NCBI RefSeq assembly: GCF_002878395.1
Contig: NC_061111.1
Location: 26,029,617 to 26,093,616, forward strand
Origin: Capsicum annuum
Taxonomy: Eukaryota; Streptophyta; Magnoliopsida; Solanales; Solanaceae
Direction of reading: 5' to 3'
DNA: 64,000 nt
The notes beneath the pieces are model-generated. The model searched no databases. It was given only the letters and a program-made list of their open reading frames with translations, and was not told the origin of the DNA. The translations under genes were made by a program, and so were the position numbers. Shown here piece by piece: positions 1 to 9,923 of this stretch (within the stretch, counting starts at the first letter, position 1; each line of letters starts with the position of its first letter).

Positions 1-540
1 CTCCATCTTATTTAACTTTTTTTATATATATATATTGCTTTTTAAGCTTTAAATATTCATTCTTAAATTTTTTTAATTATTTTTTAAAGAAATTAAAATA
101 TATAAATAAACATAATTTATATATTTTACAACCACTTTGAACTGTAAACTGTTCAAAATTTATTTATTTATGAATATATTATACGTTAATTAAACATAAT
201 TTATGTGTGTGTGAGAATATATTACGCTATATATTATATTATATATAATTAAATTATATATAATTAAACATAATTAACATAATATATTATAATTAAATAT
301 ATTAATATAATATATATATATATATAATTAAACATAATTAACTTATATATATTCATAATATTATACGTTATATATTACGTAATGTATTATATTCATAATT
401 AATGAATATATTTTACGTTAATTAAACATAATTTATGACTATCTAATTTATATATATTTGTGAATATATGTGTGTGTGTGAGAGAGAGAGAGAGATGAAA
501 ATGAGGGTATTTTTGTCCTTGTATAATTTTATACCAAAGA
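1..540. repeat. AT-rich low-complexity region with microsatellites
   Basis: No gene is visible. The stretch is mostly A/T, with alternating TA runs near 225-330 and a short phrase (ttaattaaacataattta) recurring near 185, 255 and 420, which suggests slippage-derived duplication. A GT run followed by a GA run lies near 470-495. It looks like decayed intergenic or transposon DNA. Confidence 0.6.
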
Positions 541-627
541 AAAATATCTTGGGATTGTTATCCCACCATTTGGGTAGATAACTTATCCCGGGATTATTGA
601 CTCTAGTCCCGCAAACCAAACGGCCCC
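540..627. mobile_element. End of a PIF/Harbinger-like MITE (partial)
   Basis: The sequence ends in aaccaaacggcccc followed by TAA, the typical terminal inverted repeat plus TAA target site of Tourist/PIF-Harbinger MITEs. The GGGATAA/TTATCCC-rich subterminal part (about 548-610) is also typical. No matching left end was found, so the element is truncated or starts before the window. Class inferred from recalled family features. Confidence 0.4.
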
Positions 628-1841
628 TAAAGTTATTAGCTTAAAACTCTTATTTGTTCTACATATTTATTTTTTCAGTATTGTTCATGTATTTAGCGAC
701 TAATTGAATATGATAATATTCCTTAATCAACACCGAAAGTTTTTTTAACGACTTAAGATAATATTGGTGCTCCACAATATTATCAAAAGCAATAAGCGTA
801 AAAAGCTTTAAGGTCTATTGTGTTTAAGCACAAAGAACAAATAAAGCGTGAGATGTAACGAAAAGAGGCATAAAAGTAGAAAAGATATAAATATATGTTT
901 AGTCCAAGACTAATAATATAAGTATGAATGACAAATATGAATGACAAATATATGAACAAAAAAAATTATTTTTTTTGATAAAGTGAAATATCAATTGTTT
1001 AGTGTTCGTCTTCTCAGAAAGCCTCATTGACAAGGGAAAGTATGTATCAGAAATTAGAACCTAAGCTGCACATTAAGCGAGGCGAGTGCTCAACACATTT
1101 TGAGTCTTACTTCTAGGCTTATGCGCGTCTTTGACAATATTGGTGCATCCACAGACTTCAAATCTTAGGTTTGCCTTTGATGTAACAGAAGAATCACGTT
1201 TTGCAACTCTTTGTGAATCACCAGGTACATCTTGCTCCTATGAAATGAAAGGTAGTATAAAACTAATAGCTTAGCTTCAAAATTTTGCAAGCAGATTAAC
1301 AACATCTAGCGCTAGTCTATTCCCAGCTGAAATGGCAAGGCTGCCTAGGAAGTAAAACAACAACAATTACTTCTATAGACTACTTGTATTTATAGTTGTG
1401 CCAGCTACTGTATTTACAACTATATTTGTGTCTTTTCTCGATTTATTATCATTTGCAACTACAAATCTTTTGCTATAGGTTAATTTGTGACCATCACATC
1501 GATTATCACCATCATTAGTTCTAATCGTGTATACACCACTTGATCTGTCAACATCTCTAAAGTCCATCAATGAATTTACATGTTCAACATGTCTCTTACT
1601 AACAATATCATAGATAATCTTGGCATTTCGAACTGCCAAATTATCAGCTTTAGTTATGACTCCACCTGATCTATCAACATCTCCATATTTCATCAACGGA
1701 CTTGTACGTTTAACATGGTTGTTGTTGGCATTAACACCCTATATCATCCTCATATTTCTTAGGAGCTTCAACATTGAAAGGAGAATATAATGTTCACGAA
1801 ATTTCAAGGGTAAAGTAATTAACATTCCGTCTCTTATGTCT

Positions 1842-2049
1842 ATGTCCTAGGGGAGCCTCGGAGTAACGATAAAGTTATTGTCGTGTAATCAGGAGGTCAC
1901 GGGTTCAAACCTAGAAAACAGCCTCTGGTAGAAATACAAGGTAAAGCTGCGTACAATACACCCTCGTGGTGGAGCCCTTCCCCAAACTCTGCACGTAGCA
2001 GGAATTTAAGTACACCGAACTGTACGTTTTTTTTTCTCTTAATATTTTA
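1842..2049 (+). mobile_element. Au-type SINE (tRNA-derived)
   Basis: The element begins near ggggagcctcggagtaac (A-box region) and has a clear Pol III B-box, ggtcacgggttcaaacc, at about 1896-1912. It is followed by the body typical of the plant Au SINE family (cagcctctggtagaaatac, gctgcgtacaatacaccctc, cccttccccaaactctgc) and a poly-T tail at about 2027-2036. A perfect 9-bp direct repeat, cttatgtct, flanks it at 1833-1841 and 2050-2058, as expected of LINE-driven retroposition. It lies in a presumed intron of the minus-strand gene remnant. Family name is from recalled consensus features. Confidence 0.85.
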
Positions 2050-2377
2050 CTTATGTCTGGTATATTAAACATGAAGTAACTTAATAAAAAATACCTAACA
2101 TTCAATCTTACACCACAGAAACAACAGATTAAACTAACCTTCATTTCATTTTTAACATCTTGAACAATGAGAAAATGTTCAGCGTTCAACTTCTCATTAT
2201 TCAAAAAATTGAGCTTATTAACTACCCTCCATAAAAGAAAAGCACAAAATATTAAAACAAAAGTTTCGCTAAGGTTACAGAATAAAATAATAATAAACTT
2301 ACACATGATATTCTATTAACCGACAAATCATCAAAACATAAAATTATCCACTTTGAATTTTTCTGCCGACTTGAATG

Positions 2378-2657
2378 CAGGGGCGGACCTACATATAATT
2401 TCGGGGTACTCCGGCAACCAGTAAATTCGATGCGAAATAGGTATAATTACATAAAAATATATAAAAATAGATATAAAACATATAAATGCACCCATTGAAA
2501 TAAAAGTTGGTTGGATGCATTGACATTTAAGTTGGTCTTAAGCTTCTCCACTAAAAGGATGTCTCGAGTTCAAACCTTGTTAATGTGATTTTTTTACTTT
2601 TTTTAGCTTTTTAATATTTTAAGCACCCACAAGTTTTAAATCCTAGGTCCGCCACTG
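2378..2657. mobile_element. hAT-type MITE, copy 1
   Basis: A 280-bp element with ends CAGGGGCGGACCTA and TAGGTCCGCCACTG, which are inverted repeats of each other with small differences. It is flanked by an 8-bp target duplication, cttgaatg (2370-2377) and ctcgaatg (2658-2665), with one mismatch. The 8-bp duplication and CAG...CTG ends point to the hAT superfamily. No coding capacity. A related copy is at 22745-23015. Confidence 0.85.
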
Positions 2658-3909
2658 CTCGAATGCTTTAAAAGCATATTTTTCCACTATTCATCAATAG
2701 GCTCAGTCAAGTCTAACAATGATGCTAAAAAATTATTTTTATCAGAAAAAGATATCTATCAACACATAAATAATAGAACAAAAACAATAAAGCACAACAA
2801 AAGAAAATACTAACTCAAAAAATTCTTGTTAAGGGAATTAAATATGCTAGTACCTTTTTTCTTGTACTTCACCGTCCTAGGGACAAAAGTTTCATTAATG
2901 TTGTTTCCCAATTTAGGCATCGATATGGCTCATAGAATCAAACACAGAGTATAACTGAAAAAATCTCAACATAATACTTTGAACTTTTTATGATTATATC
3001 AACATGATCAAATGCAGTTTTCACTGATCATATGAGTACTTCATGAATACACAAATGACACATTACGATCCTCGACAATACTTAAATATAATCAAATCGT
3101 GAATCATTTTGGTGATTAAACAGTTATAGACTCAACTATTAGTATCTCAACAAGCGCAATGATAATATATGTGGGAGGGTTCAATAATTTTGAACACCAT
3201 TTTTCTTTGATTTGACCTTCAAAAATTCATTAAGCTCATTCAACTTCACTTCGCCATTATTAGAAAAGTTGTGTCTAAGAACATTGCATACATTCCTAAT
3301 TGACATGTACAAATTATTTGAGGTGATGCATAACTCATTCATTATATGAAAATCTTACAAATCAAAATTGGCGCTCAGTTAACGAGAAATTTATGACAAA
3401 ACTACAGAATAACATCAACAATGTACAAGTTTCATATTTGTTCAGTATTGCTAAGTATTCCACGTCGGAAAAACGGATGGTTAATTGGTCTTCTTATATG
3501 GACTTGGACAATCCTTCCCTCGTGAGCTAGCTTTTGAGGTTAAGTTAGGCCCAAATCCATTCTTTACATGTGTTGACAACCGCACACTAGTAGGAGGAAA
3601 AAGACTATCGCGCTCTTTCCAAAGCAATTGCATTTAAATCAATTGTTCTCTCATAGTACTTATCGCTAATTTCTTTTGGTATTGAAAGTGGATGTTAAGC
3701 TTTGCTTCTTCTTTAACAGTTTTTTCATCTTTTGTAGTTGATTTATCAACTTATTTATTTCTATCGGATTGGAAAGCATTGAAAGACATCTGCTTTAAAA
3801 AATTATTCATTTCATCATAACACCGAACGCATACGTTACATAATTCAATTAAATATGAATTGAAGTCATCATCAAACATACAAGTATGAGACTCCATTTA
3901 TTAAAATAA

Positions 3910-4889
3910 GAGTAAATACATAATTACCTCTGATGTTGGCTGAGATTTTTAAAAAGACACCTAAATTTTGAATTCGACCTAAATTCGTTTCAAATACACT
4001 ATTTTTCGCTAAATCTCAGTCACAATAAAAAGAGTGAACACACGCACCAATCAGGTGCTGCCACGTGTTAAATATATTTAATTTCATATTTTTTTTAAAT
4101 AAATTTTTTCTTTTTATTTAATTTATCACCTACCCCCCCCCCCTCTTCCCCCACCCCATCCAGCACCTCCCTCCCCCCCTCCCCCTCTGTCCAGCAGCTC
4201 CCCTCTACCCCCACCCTCCGTCCAACACCCCCACCTTGTGAGCATCTCCTCGTAACCCCCCACTCCATCAAAATCTCTCTTACTATTCAATTTTTTTGTT
4301 GTTCAAATCAATTCAAATAGTTGTTTTATGATTGAATTGAGTTTTAAGGATAGTTAAATGATAGAATTGAGTTTTAAAGATAGTTAAATGAGCTTTAATG
4401 GAGGGGCTTTAATGAAGTTTTAAAGATTTTTTTTAAAAAAAAAAAAACTTCAATGGAGCTTTAATGGTGTTGAAGAAGATATTGCGTTGAACTATAATGG
4501 AGTTTTAATGATATTTAAAGAAAAAAAAAAAAACCTCAATGAAGCTTTAATGGTGTTGAAGGTGTTGAAGAAGAAAGGGTGGGTTGGGGGAGGGGGAGAG
4601 AGGGGGGTACCGGATAATTTTAAAAAATAAATAAATATTAATTTTTTTCCTTTAAAAAAAAAAATATAAATTATATATTAATTATTTACACGTGACAATT
4701 TTTTGTTGGTCAAAAAAGTCAATTTTGAGCCATTTTACGTACCTGTGGAGTGTGTATACACGCAGAGGTCCAAAATGGTGTATTTGAAATGGAATAAAGA
4801 AGAATCGTGGGGTAGTAGGTCGAAGTTAAAATTTACGTGTCTTTTTGAAAATTTCCAACAACATCAGTGAGGTAATTATGTATTTACTC
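3910..4889. mobile_element. Non-autonomous Mutator-like element (complete)
   Basis: The outer ends are perfect inverted repeats, GAGTAAATACATAATTACCTC at 3910-3930 and its complement at 4869-4889. They lie in longer arms of about 200 bp that stay recognisably complementary (both contain AAAAAGACAC, TTCAAATACAC and CACGTGT). A perfect 9-bp duplication, ttaaaataa, flanks it at 3901-3909 and 4890-4898. Long TIRs with a 9-bp duplication are the hallmark of MULEs. The middle has a C-rich tract (about 4130-4260) and a complementary G-rich tract (about 4585-4605). No transposase. Confidence 0.88.
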
Positions 4890-5730
4890 TTAAAATAACT
4901 AACACTCAAATATATATATTTGACTAGTTTAGGTGTACGCGTCTTGCGCGTTACCTCACTTTAATGAGTTCAAACATTACATTAAATAAGATATTTGCTT
5001 AAATAATAAAGATGAATATAATAATTAAATTTAATATCTTTTGAGTATATATGGAGAATTTATTTATTAAACCTAATCTTTGCCAAAAATATTTTTAAAA
5101 GGCGATCGACATTCATCTGTCATCTGTAAATTGCAACAAAACAATACAATGATAAAGACATCAAAATAATACAATCAAATCTAATCTTTACACACAAAAA
5201 TTTTCTCAAAGTCGTCCGACACTCATCTACCACCTGTTATTAATAACAAAATAATACAATAATATAAATATCACCTATTAATAATAACAAAATAATACGA
5301 TAATAGAAATATCAAAATAATACAACTAAACCTAACCTTTACATAAAAAAAATTTCTCAAAATCGACCAACGTTTATCTATCACTTGTAAATTGTAACAA
5401 ATAATACGATAAAAGTGCTATCAAAACAATATAATTAAACTTAAATTTTACACACAAAAAATTCTCAAAACCGATCGAGATTCATCTACGAACAGTAAAC
5501 TATCTCAAAATAACAAACTAATAGAAATATTACAATAATACAATTAAACTTAACCTTTACCTAAAATAAATTTCCAAAGCGACTCACATTCATCTAGCAT
5601 CTGCAAATTAAAATAAAACAATAAGATAATAAAGATATCAAAACAATACAATTAAACTTAATCTTTATACAAAAAATTCTTCAAGGCCAACTGACATTCA
5701 TCTACGACTTGTAAACTATAAAAAATATAT

Positions 5731-5921
5731 GGCCCGTTTGGCCATGGAAATTTTTTCGTTTTTTTCCAAAAAAAATTTCAGAGTTGGAAATTGTGGTGTT
5801 TGGCCATGAAAATTCAGAAAANNNNNNNNNNNNNNNNNNNNNNNNNNNNNNNNNNNNNNNNNNNNNNNNNNNNNNNNNNNNNNNNNNNNNNNNNNNNNNN
5901 NNNNNNNNNNNNNNNNNNNNN

Positions 5922-5962
<41 letters not shown>

Positions 5963-6878
5963 TTTTCACTCTCATCATTATTTTTATCCCTTATTTAATT
6001 TTCTCCCTTATTTAAGACATTATTTTACTGCTAATTTATATTTATACCCATAAATATATAAAGTATTATATTTATAATAGAAATATACAAAGTATGATAT
6101 ATATAAAGTTTATACCATGTTTATACCATATACACACATATATAAATATACAAAGTATTAAGAAACGTACTAAGCATATTTATAATATAAATATACAAAG
6201 TATGTTATATATGAAGTTTATACCATGTATATACCATATATACACATTTATAAAAATATAAAGTATAAAGAAACATACGAAGCATATTTATATATTTATG
6301 GTATATGATATAACATACCATAAATATGCAAAGCATGTTTTACATAGAAATAATTTATTCACACACAGTAAAATCTTTCATGTATAAGAAAATTAAAGAA
6401 ATAAATTAGCGGCACCCTATTTAACAACTCATCATTTCCTATTTTTTAGGAACGAAAAATGAAGGAAATAAATTAAATAAATTCCTAAAAAAATAAATTT
6501 GTTTGAAAGATAATATTTGTTATCTAAAAATCAGGAAGCAGTGATCTGTTAATATAACATCCATATTTAAAATTTTCAAATATGAGAAAACGACTATTAA
6601 TGTAAATATTATATATGTCATAATTGAAATTCATTAAATATGGTCATGTATATGTAATTATTTTTATAATAGTGGTTAATTGTGTTCTTTTTTCATTAGT
6701 ACGTAAATTTTAGTTGGGTGATTTTGATAGTTTGTAAAAGTTAGGGCATAAAATCATGTTTAAAATTTTTTTTTCAAAAGTCAAAAAATAAATTCAGAAA
6801 AGACATGACCAAACACAACTCCAACTCCAATTTCAACTCCAACTCCGAAAAATTTTAGTTTTCATGGCCAAACAGCTA
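5731..6878. mobile_element. TIR element with GTTTGGCCATG ends, inserted in the dispersed repeat
   Basis: Left end ggcccgtttggccatg and right end catggccaaacagcta are inverted repeats. The paralogous block at about 20690 lacks this segment, so it is a filled site against an empty one. The element contains the 100-N gap, so its true length is unknown. Its interior is AT-rich with tandem TATACCATG/AAATATACAAAGTAT phrases around 6060-6320. The target duplication is unclear. Probably a hAT-like MITE; related ends are seen at 26577-26736. Confidence 0.6.
5822..5921. other. Assembly gap (100 N)
   Basis: Exactly 100 N, the conventional placeholder for a gap of unknown size. A TA dinucleotide run of about 40 bp follows at 5922-5960, the likely cause of the assembly break. 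Confidence 0.99.
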
Positions 6879-7368
6879 CATAGAATAGTGATAGCAAAGC
6901 TTAGATTTTGATCCAACTAATTCTTGCCTGAACGAAAATTTTGGCCCTAAAGAATGATTTTGCATGAAAATAAAAAAGATATATACATACACATATGTTG
7001 GATTCTATTATGCTGACAAAGACAGTGAAGAAGTTGAGAATTAGAAAATCAAGCATCCACCAATCTAGACATGCAATCGAATCAAGTTAGACGGGCATCA
7101 GTCATATTCTTCCAATAGGCAAACCGATTTGTTTTCTAGTTTAATGGACATCTCAATATTTAAGAAGTATTTCCTTAATAGAATCCTATTTTAGCAGTAT
7201 TTTTCTAATTGAATGGTAGAAAGAAAAATATTAATTAATTCTCTTATCATATATTTTAAGATTCTCATATATTTTAGGAAGTATAGTATAAGGGATAATA
7301 TTAATTAATTCTCCTACCATATATTTTAGGAGTCTCATATATTTTAGGACTAAAGAAGATCTATTATA

Positions 7369-8031
7369 ATGTAGGGGTGCGGATAAACTTGGATAGCTTA
7401 ATAGATCTATTATAGCTCTAATGGAGTTATTTTTATTTGTGCGTGGATATTTTTTAACTTCTCTAAATATTTTTATTTTGAGTTTATTTATTTTAATTTT
7501 ATTAATGTTCATATTTTGGGGGGTGATTGAATGGTATTTGATTAAATGCTTTACTTTAATATTCTTTAGTTTTTTCTCTTAGTCTTTGTAATTCTTGTAT
7601 ATTATTTTGAAGGTATTCTAAATATTCTATATCCTTTGTTCTGAAATATTCAATTAAATTCTCTTTCATAAGTATTTCAGTCCAATGTAGGGGGTGCGGA
7701 TAAACTTGGATAACTTAAATAGATCTATTATAGCTCTAATGGAGCTATTTTTATCTATTATAGCTCTAATGGAGCTATTTTTATTTGTGCGTGGATATTT
7801 CTTAACTTCTCTAAACATTTTTATTTTGAGTTTATTTTTATTTTAATTTTATTAATGTTCATATTTTGGGGGGTGATTGGATGGTATTTGATTAAATGCT
7901 GTACTGTAATATTCTTTAATTTTGTTCTCTTAGTATTTGTAATTCTTGTATATTATTTTGAAGGTATTCTAAATATTCTATATCCTTTGTTCTAAAATAT
8001 TTAATTAAATTCTCTTTCATAAGTATTTATG
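7369..8031. repeat. Tandem duplication of ~315 bp in pararetroviral ORF1 region
   Basis: Two direct copies begin with atgtaggggtgcggataaac, at 7369 and 7684, and remain closely similar to about 7683 and 8031. The second copy contains its own perfect 30-bp direct duplication (7724-7753 and 7754-7783, tctattatagctctaatgg...). Each copy encodes on the minus strand the same short helical segment starting MKENLIEY, with ATGs at 7669 and 8020. Confidence 0.85.
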
Positions 8032-9053
8032 TTAATCTTATTTCTTCCATATCTTGTCTCCAATATTTTAAATACTCATAGTCTATCATTTTATCCTAAA
8101 GTAGTTGTGATACTGCAAATTTCTTTGTAATAATTTATTCTAATTGTAATAGATCTAATATTAAATTCTAGGTTATCTATTTTGTTAATTATCCTATCTT
8201 TTTCGTCTATGAATAATTCTATATCTAAATCATATTTTAAATTATCTTTTAATTCTAGTTGTTTTATGGTTTTATCTATCCAAATTAATCTTTCTTTTAA
8301 TTGTTCTCTTCCTCTTCTAAGCTGTTTCTATAATTAATTTCTTCATATAGCCAACTTTATTTTTCTCTAATTCTTTGAATATATTTTAGCATTCTTAATC
8401 TGTATAATATTCATCTGAATAATAACTATCTAAATTATTTCTACCATAGAAATCTATATTTTCTTAATTCATCTTCTATCCAATTAGTACTTAGTAACTC
8501 ATCTACATAATCAAATATTTTTTTTCATATTATTTTCTTTATGTCTTCTAATTCTAAGTCTTTTATGATATATAAAACTAGTATCTTAGTTTCATCAGAT
8601 ATATAGCTTCTCATATTATTCATATTATGCTAAGGTTTTCTTACGAATAACTTGTATAACTTGGAATTAGATTCTAGTAATTAAATGCTTTATCATAGTA
8701 TTTATTAGTTGTTTGTTTTAATTTTAATAATTTCTCTATATTTTCATTAAGGAATTCTATATATTTTATATCTTTAGTTCTCATTTATTCTTCTAAATTT
8801 GTTTTCATTAGTTTTTCTATTAATTGTATATTTTTCATATCCATTTTCCAATATTCTAAATACACGTAGTTTATCATGGTTGATATTTTGGTTTGGTATG
8901 TAGGTGTTTGTAATAGTTAGGTAGGTGTGGTATATAATTAATTCTAGTCATAAAATATTTACCAAATATTTTTTCCAATATGATTTTTCTTATATCTACT
9001 ATTTCTATATCCTTAAGTATATATAAAACAAGTATTTTAAATTTATCTACCAT
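7369..9053 (-). pseudogene. Pararetroviral ORF1 N-terminal part, decayed, with repeated modules
   Basis: Downstream of the viral leader, reading on the minus strand, a frame opens at ATG 9053 (MVDKFKILVLYILKDIE). A related segment opens at ATG 8614 (MRSYISDETKILVLYIIKDL), so this module is present twice. A second module with the pattern RTKDIxYxExLxxNIxxL occurs three times, at ATG 8808, 8020 and 7669. Between them (about 8100-8330) lies a charged, probably coiled-coil stretch containing REQLKERLIWIDKTIKQLEL. Several in-frame stops break the frame. Placed after the leader and before the coat-protein part in the circular order, it should be the N-terminal part of ORF1. The assignment is by position; I do not recognise the sequence. 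Confidence 0.5.
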
Positions 9054-9600
9054 TTTATCAAATAAATAAGTATTTATTTTTCATATGATGCTTTTTTCAA
9101 AATATTCCCTTCAATCATACACATAACAAAATATGATTATTTTAGATTACTATATACTAGATTATCCTTAAATAACATGTTCTTCGGTCACTATTAGCAT
9201 GCTAATCTGGATACTTTTTCCTTAAACAACGCCTCTACCCTGGCTACTCCCCTATCACGGCTTTCTTGCCTCACCGATTTCACCTTTAGGATGACATAGT
9301 TCTTAGGGATTTTTATCCTTTTACCTCTTTGCTAGTAAACTTCTTAACATGTTATTCTTCAAATAATTCTACTATAAAGTAACTAACATGAACTTATTTT
9401 ATCATATCATGATTGTCAGGAATTTATGAATTTAGTTATTCATAATCACAAATATAAATACCTGTTCTGGTAAGTCTGATAATTCTATATTTTCCATAGC
9501 TGTCTGATTCATAGCTTTTCCTTGGAAATATACCTGTTTTTATTAAATAATTCAAAAGTTTTGGGTACAAGAGAGGGTTTTGCTTCAACTCATGAAGACT
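9054..9600 (-). other. Pararetroviral leader region
   Basis: This stretch lies between the putative transcription start and the first ATG of the ORF1 remnant. It holds short upstream ORFs on the minus strand, including one with MENIELSDLPEQV near 9410-9510, and a poly(A) signal. A GC-rich patch around 9200-9310 stands out and could be leader structure. I could not find a convincing tRNA-Met primer-binding site. Confidence 0.45.
9538..9543 (-). promoter_or_regulatory. Candidate poly(A) signal in pararetroviral leader
   Basis: AATAAA on the minus strand, about 85 nt downstream of the TATA box. Plant pararetroviruses place their poly(A) signal in the terminally redundant leader so that it is bypassed once and used on the second pass. 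The position fits; function is inferred. Confidence 0.5.
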
Positions 9601-9625
9601 TACCTCTAACTGAGCAAATGCTCTG

Positions 9626-9915
9626 CTATTTATAATCCTAAAAAGAAAATGTGTATCCTGTTCTATACTATTCCTAACTTTACACGTATCCTACTTAATA
9701 ATTCACATGTTACAGAAAGTCAAAAAGGCTATAAAACTATACAAGATAAAGACAAAAAATCAAAGACTCAAAAAGTCAAAAATAATAACTACATAATTTC
9801 TTTACGTAAAGATAATTCATCTTTGCTCAATATGTCTCTTTCTATCTTTATATGTTACTTTCTTCCATTAATATCTTGTCTTCTTTCATTATTGCTTCTT
9901 TACTTTTTTTTTTAA
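9626..9915 (-). promoter_or_regulatory. Pararetroviral pregenomic RNA promoter
   Basis: A clean plant TATA box, TATAAATAG, lies on the minus strand at 9626-9634, directly followed by cagagcatttgctcag. Upstream, between it and the transactivator stop at 9924, the minus strand has purine-rich blocks (9840-9910) and an ACGT-core palindrome, ttacgtaa, near 9802-9809, an arrangement reminiscent of caulimovirid promoters. The initiation site would be near 9600. The box is intact while the genes are broken. Confidence 0.6.
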
Positions 9916-9923
9916 TCTTCTTG

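Larger units (their letters stand above)
1373..3897 (-). pseudogene. Unrecognised multi-exon gene, probably decayed
   Basis: I do not recognise this protein. Exon-like coding blocks line up on the minus strand. A first block starts with ATG at 3897 (MESHTCMFDDDFNSYL...) and is stopped by TAA at 3752-3754; the same frame stays open and hydrophilic past that stop. A second block lies around 3186-3340 and ends in TGA. A third at about 2855-2916 begins MPKLGNNINETFVPRT and ends at a GT donor. A fourth at about 2146-2225 ends in the good donor AAG|GTTAGT. A fifth is near 1741-1784, and a last block at 1373-1737 ends in a stop. The last block holds two related segments, each with a DVDRS(G/S)GV motif. 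The SINE at 1842-2049 and the hAT MITE at 2378-2657 both fall in presumed introns, and a MULE sits just before the ATG. Exon joins are guesses; the in-frame stop argues for a pseudogene. Confidence 0.4.
5055..7345. repeat. Dispersed repeat, copy 1, with six ~108-bp tandem units
   Basis: From about 5088 to 5710 a unit of about 108 bp recurs six times, each copy resembling cctaacctttacacaaaaaattctcaaag, then a cgaccgacattcatctaccac-like stretch, then an AACAAAATAATACGATAATA-like stretch. One unit is enlarged by about 45 bp. After a TIR insertion (5731-6878) the repeat continues to about 7345, ending in two copies of ATTAATTAATTCTCCTACCA-type sequence. The region at 20060-21170 is a colinear second copy. 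No coding capacity; class unknown. Confidence 0.7.

Noticed and set aside
4910..4960. ctagtttaggtgtacgcgtcttgcgcg as a possible Helitron end or hairpin
   Set aside because: A CTAG and a short GC palindrome are present, but no TC start, no 3' CTRR with a following T, and no second end were found.
5784..6053. Open frames crossing the N gap with poly-YI tail
   Set aside because: Translation of N and of a TA dinucleotide run; no protein-like sequence.
9649..9915. 88-residue plus-strand frame opposite the pararetroviral promoter
   Set aside because: No recognisable domain; the region is better explained as the minus-strand promoter and intergenic DNA.
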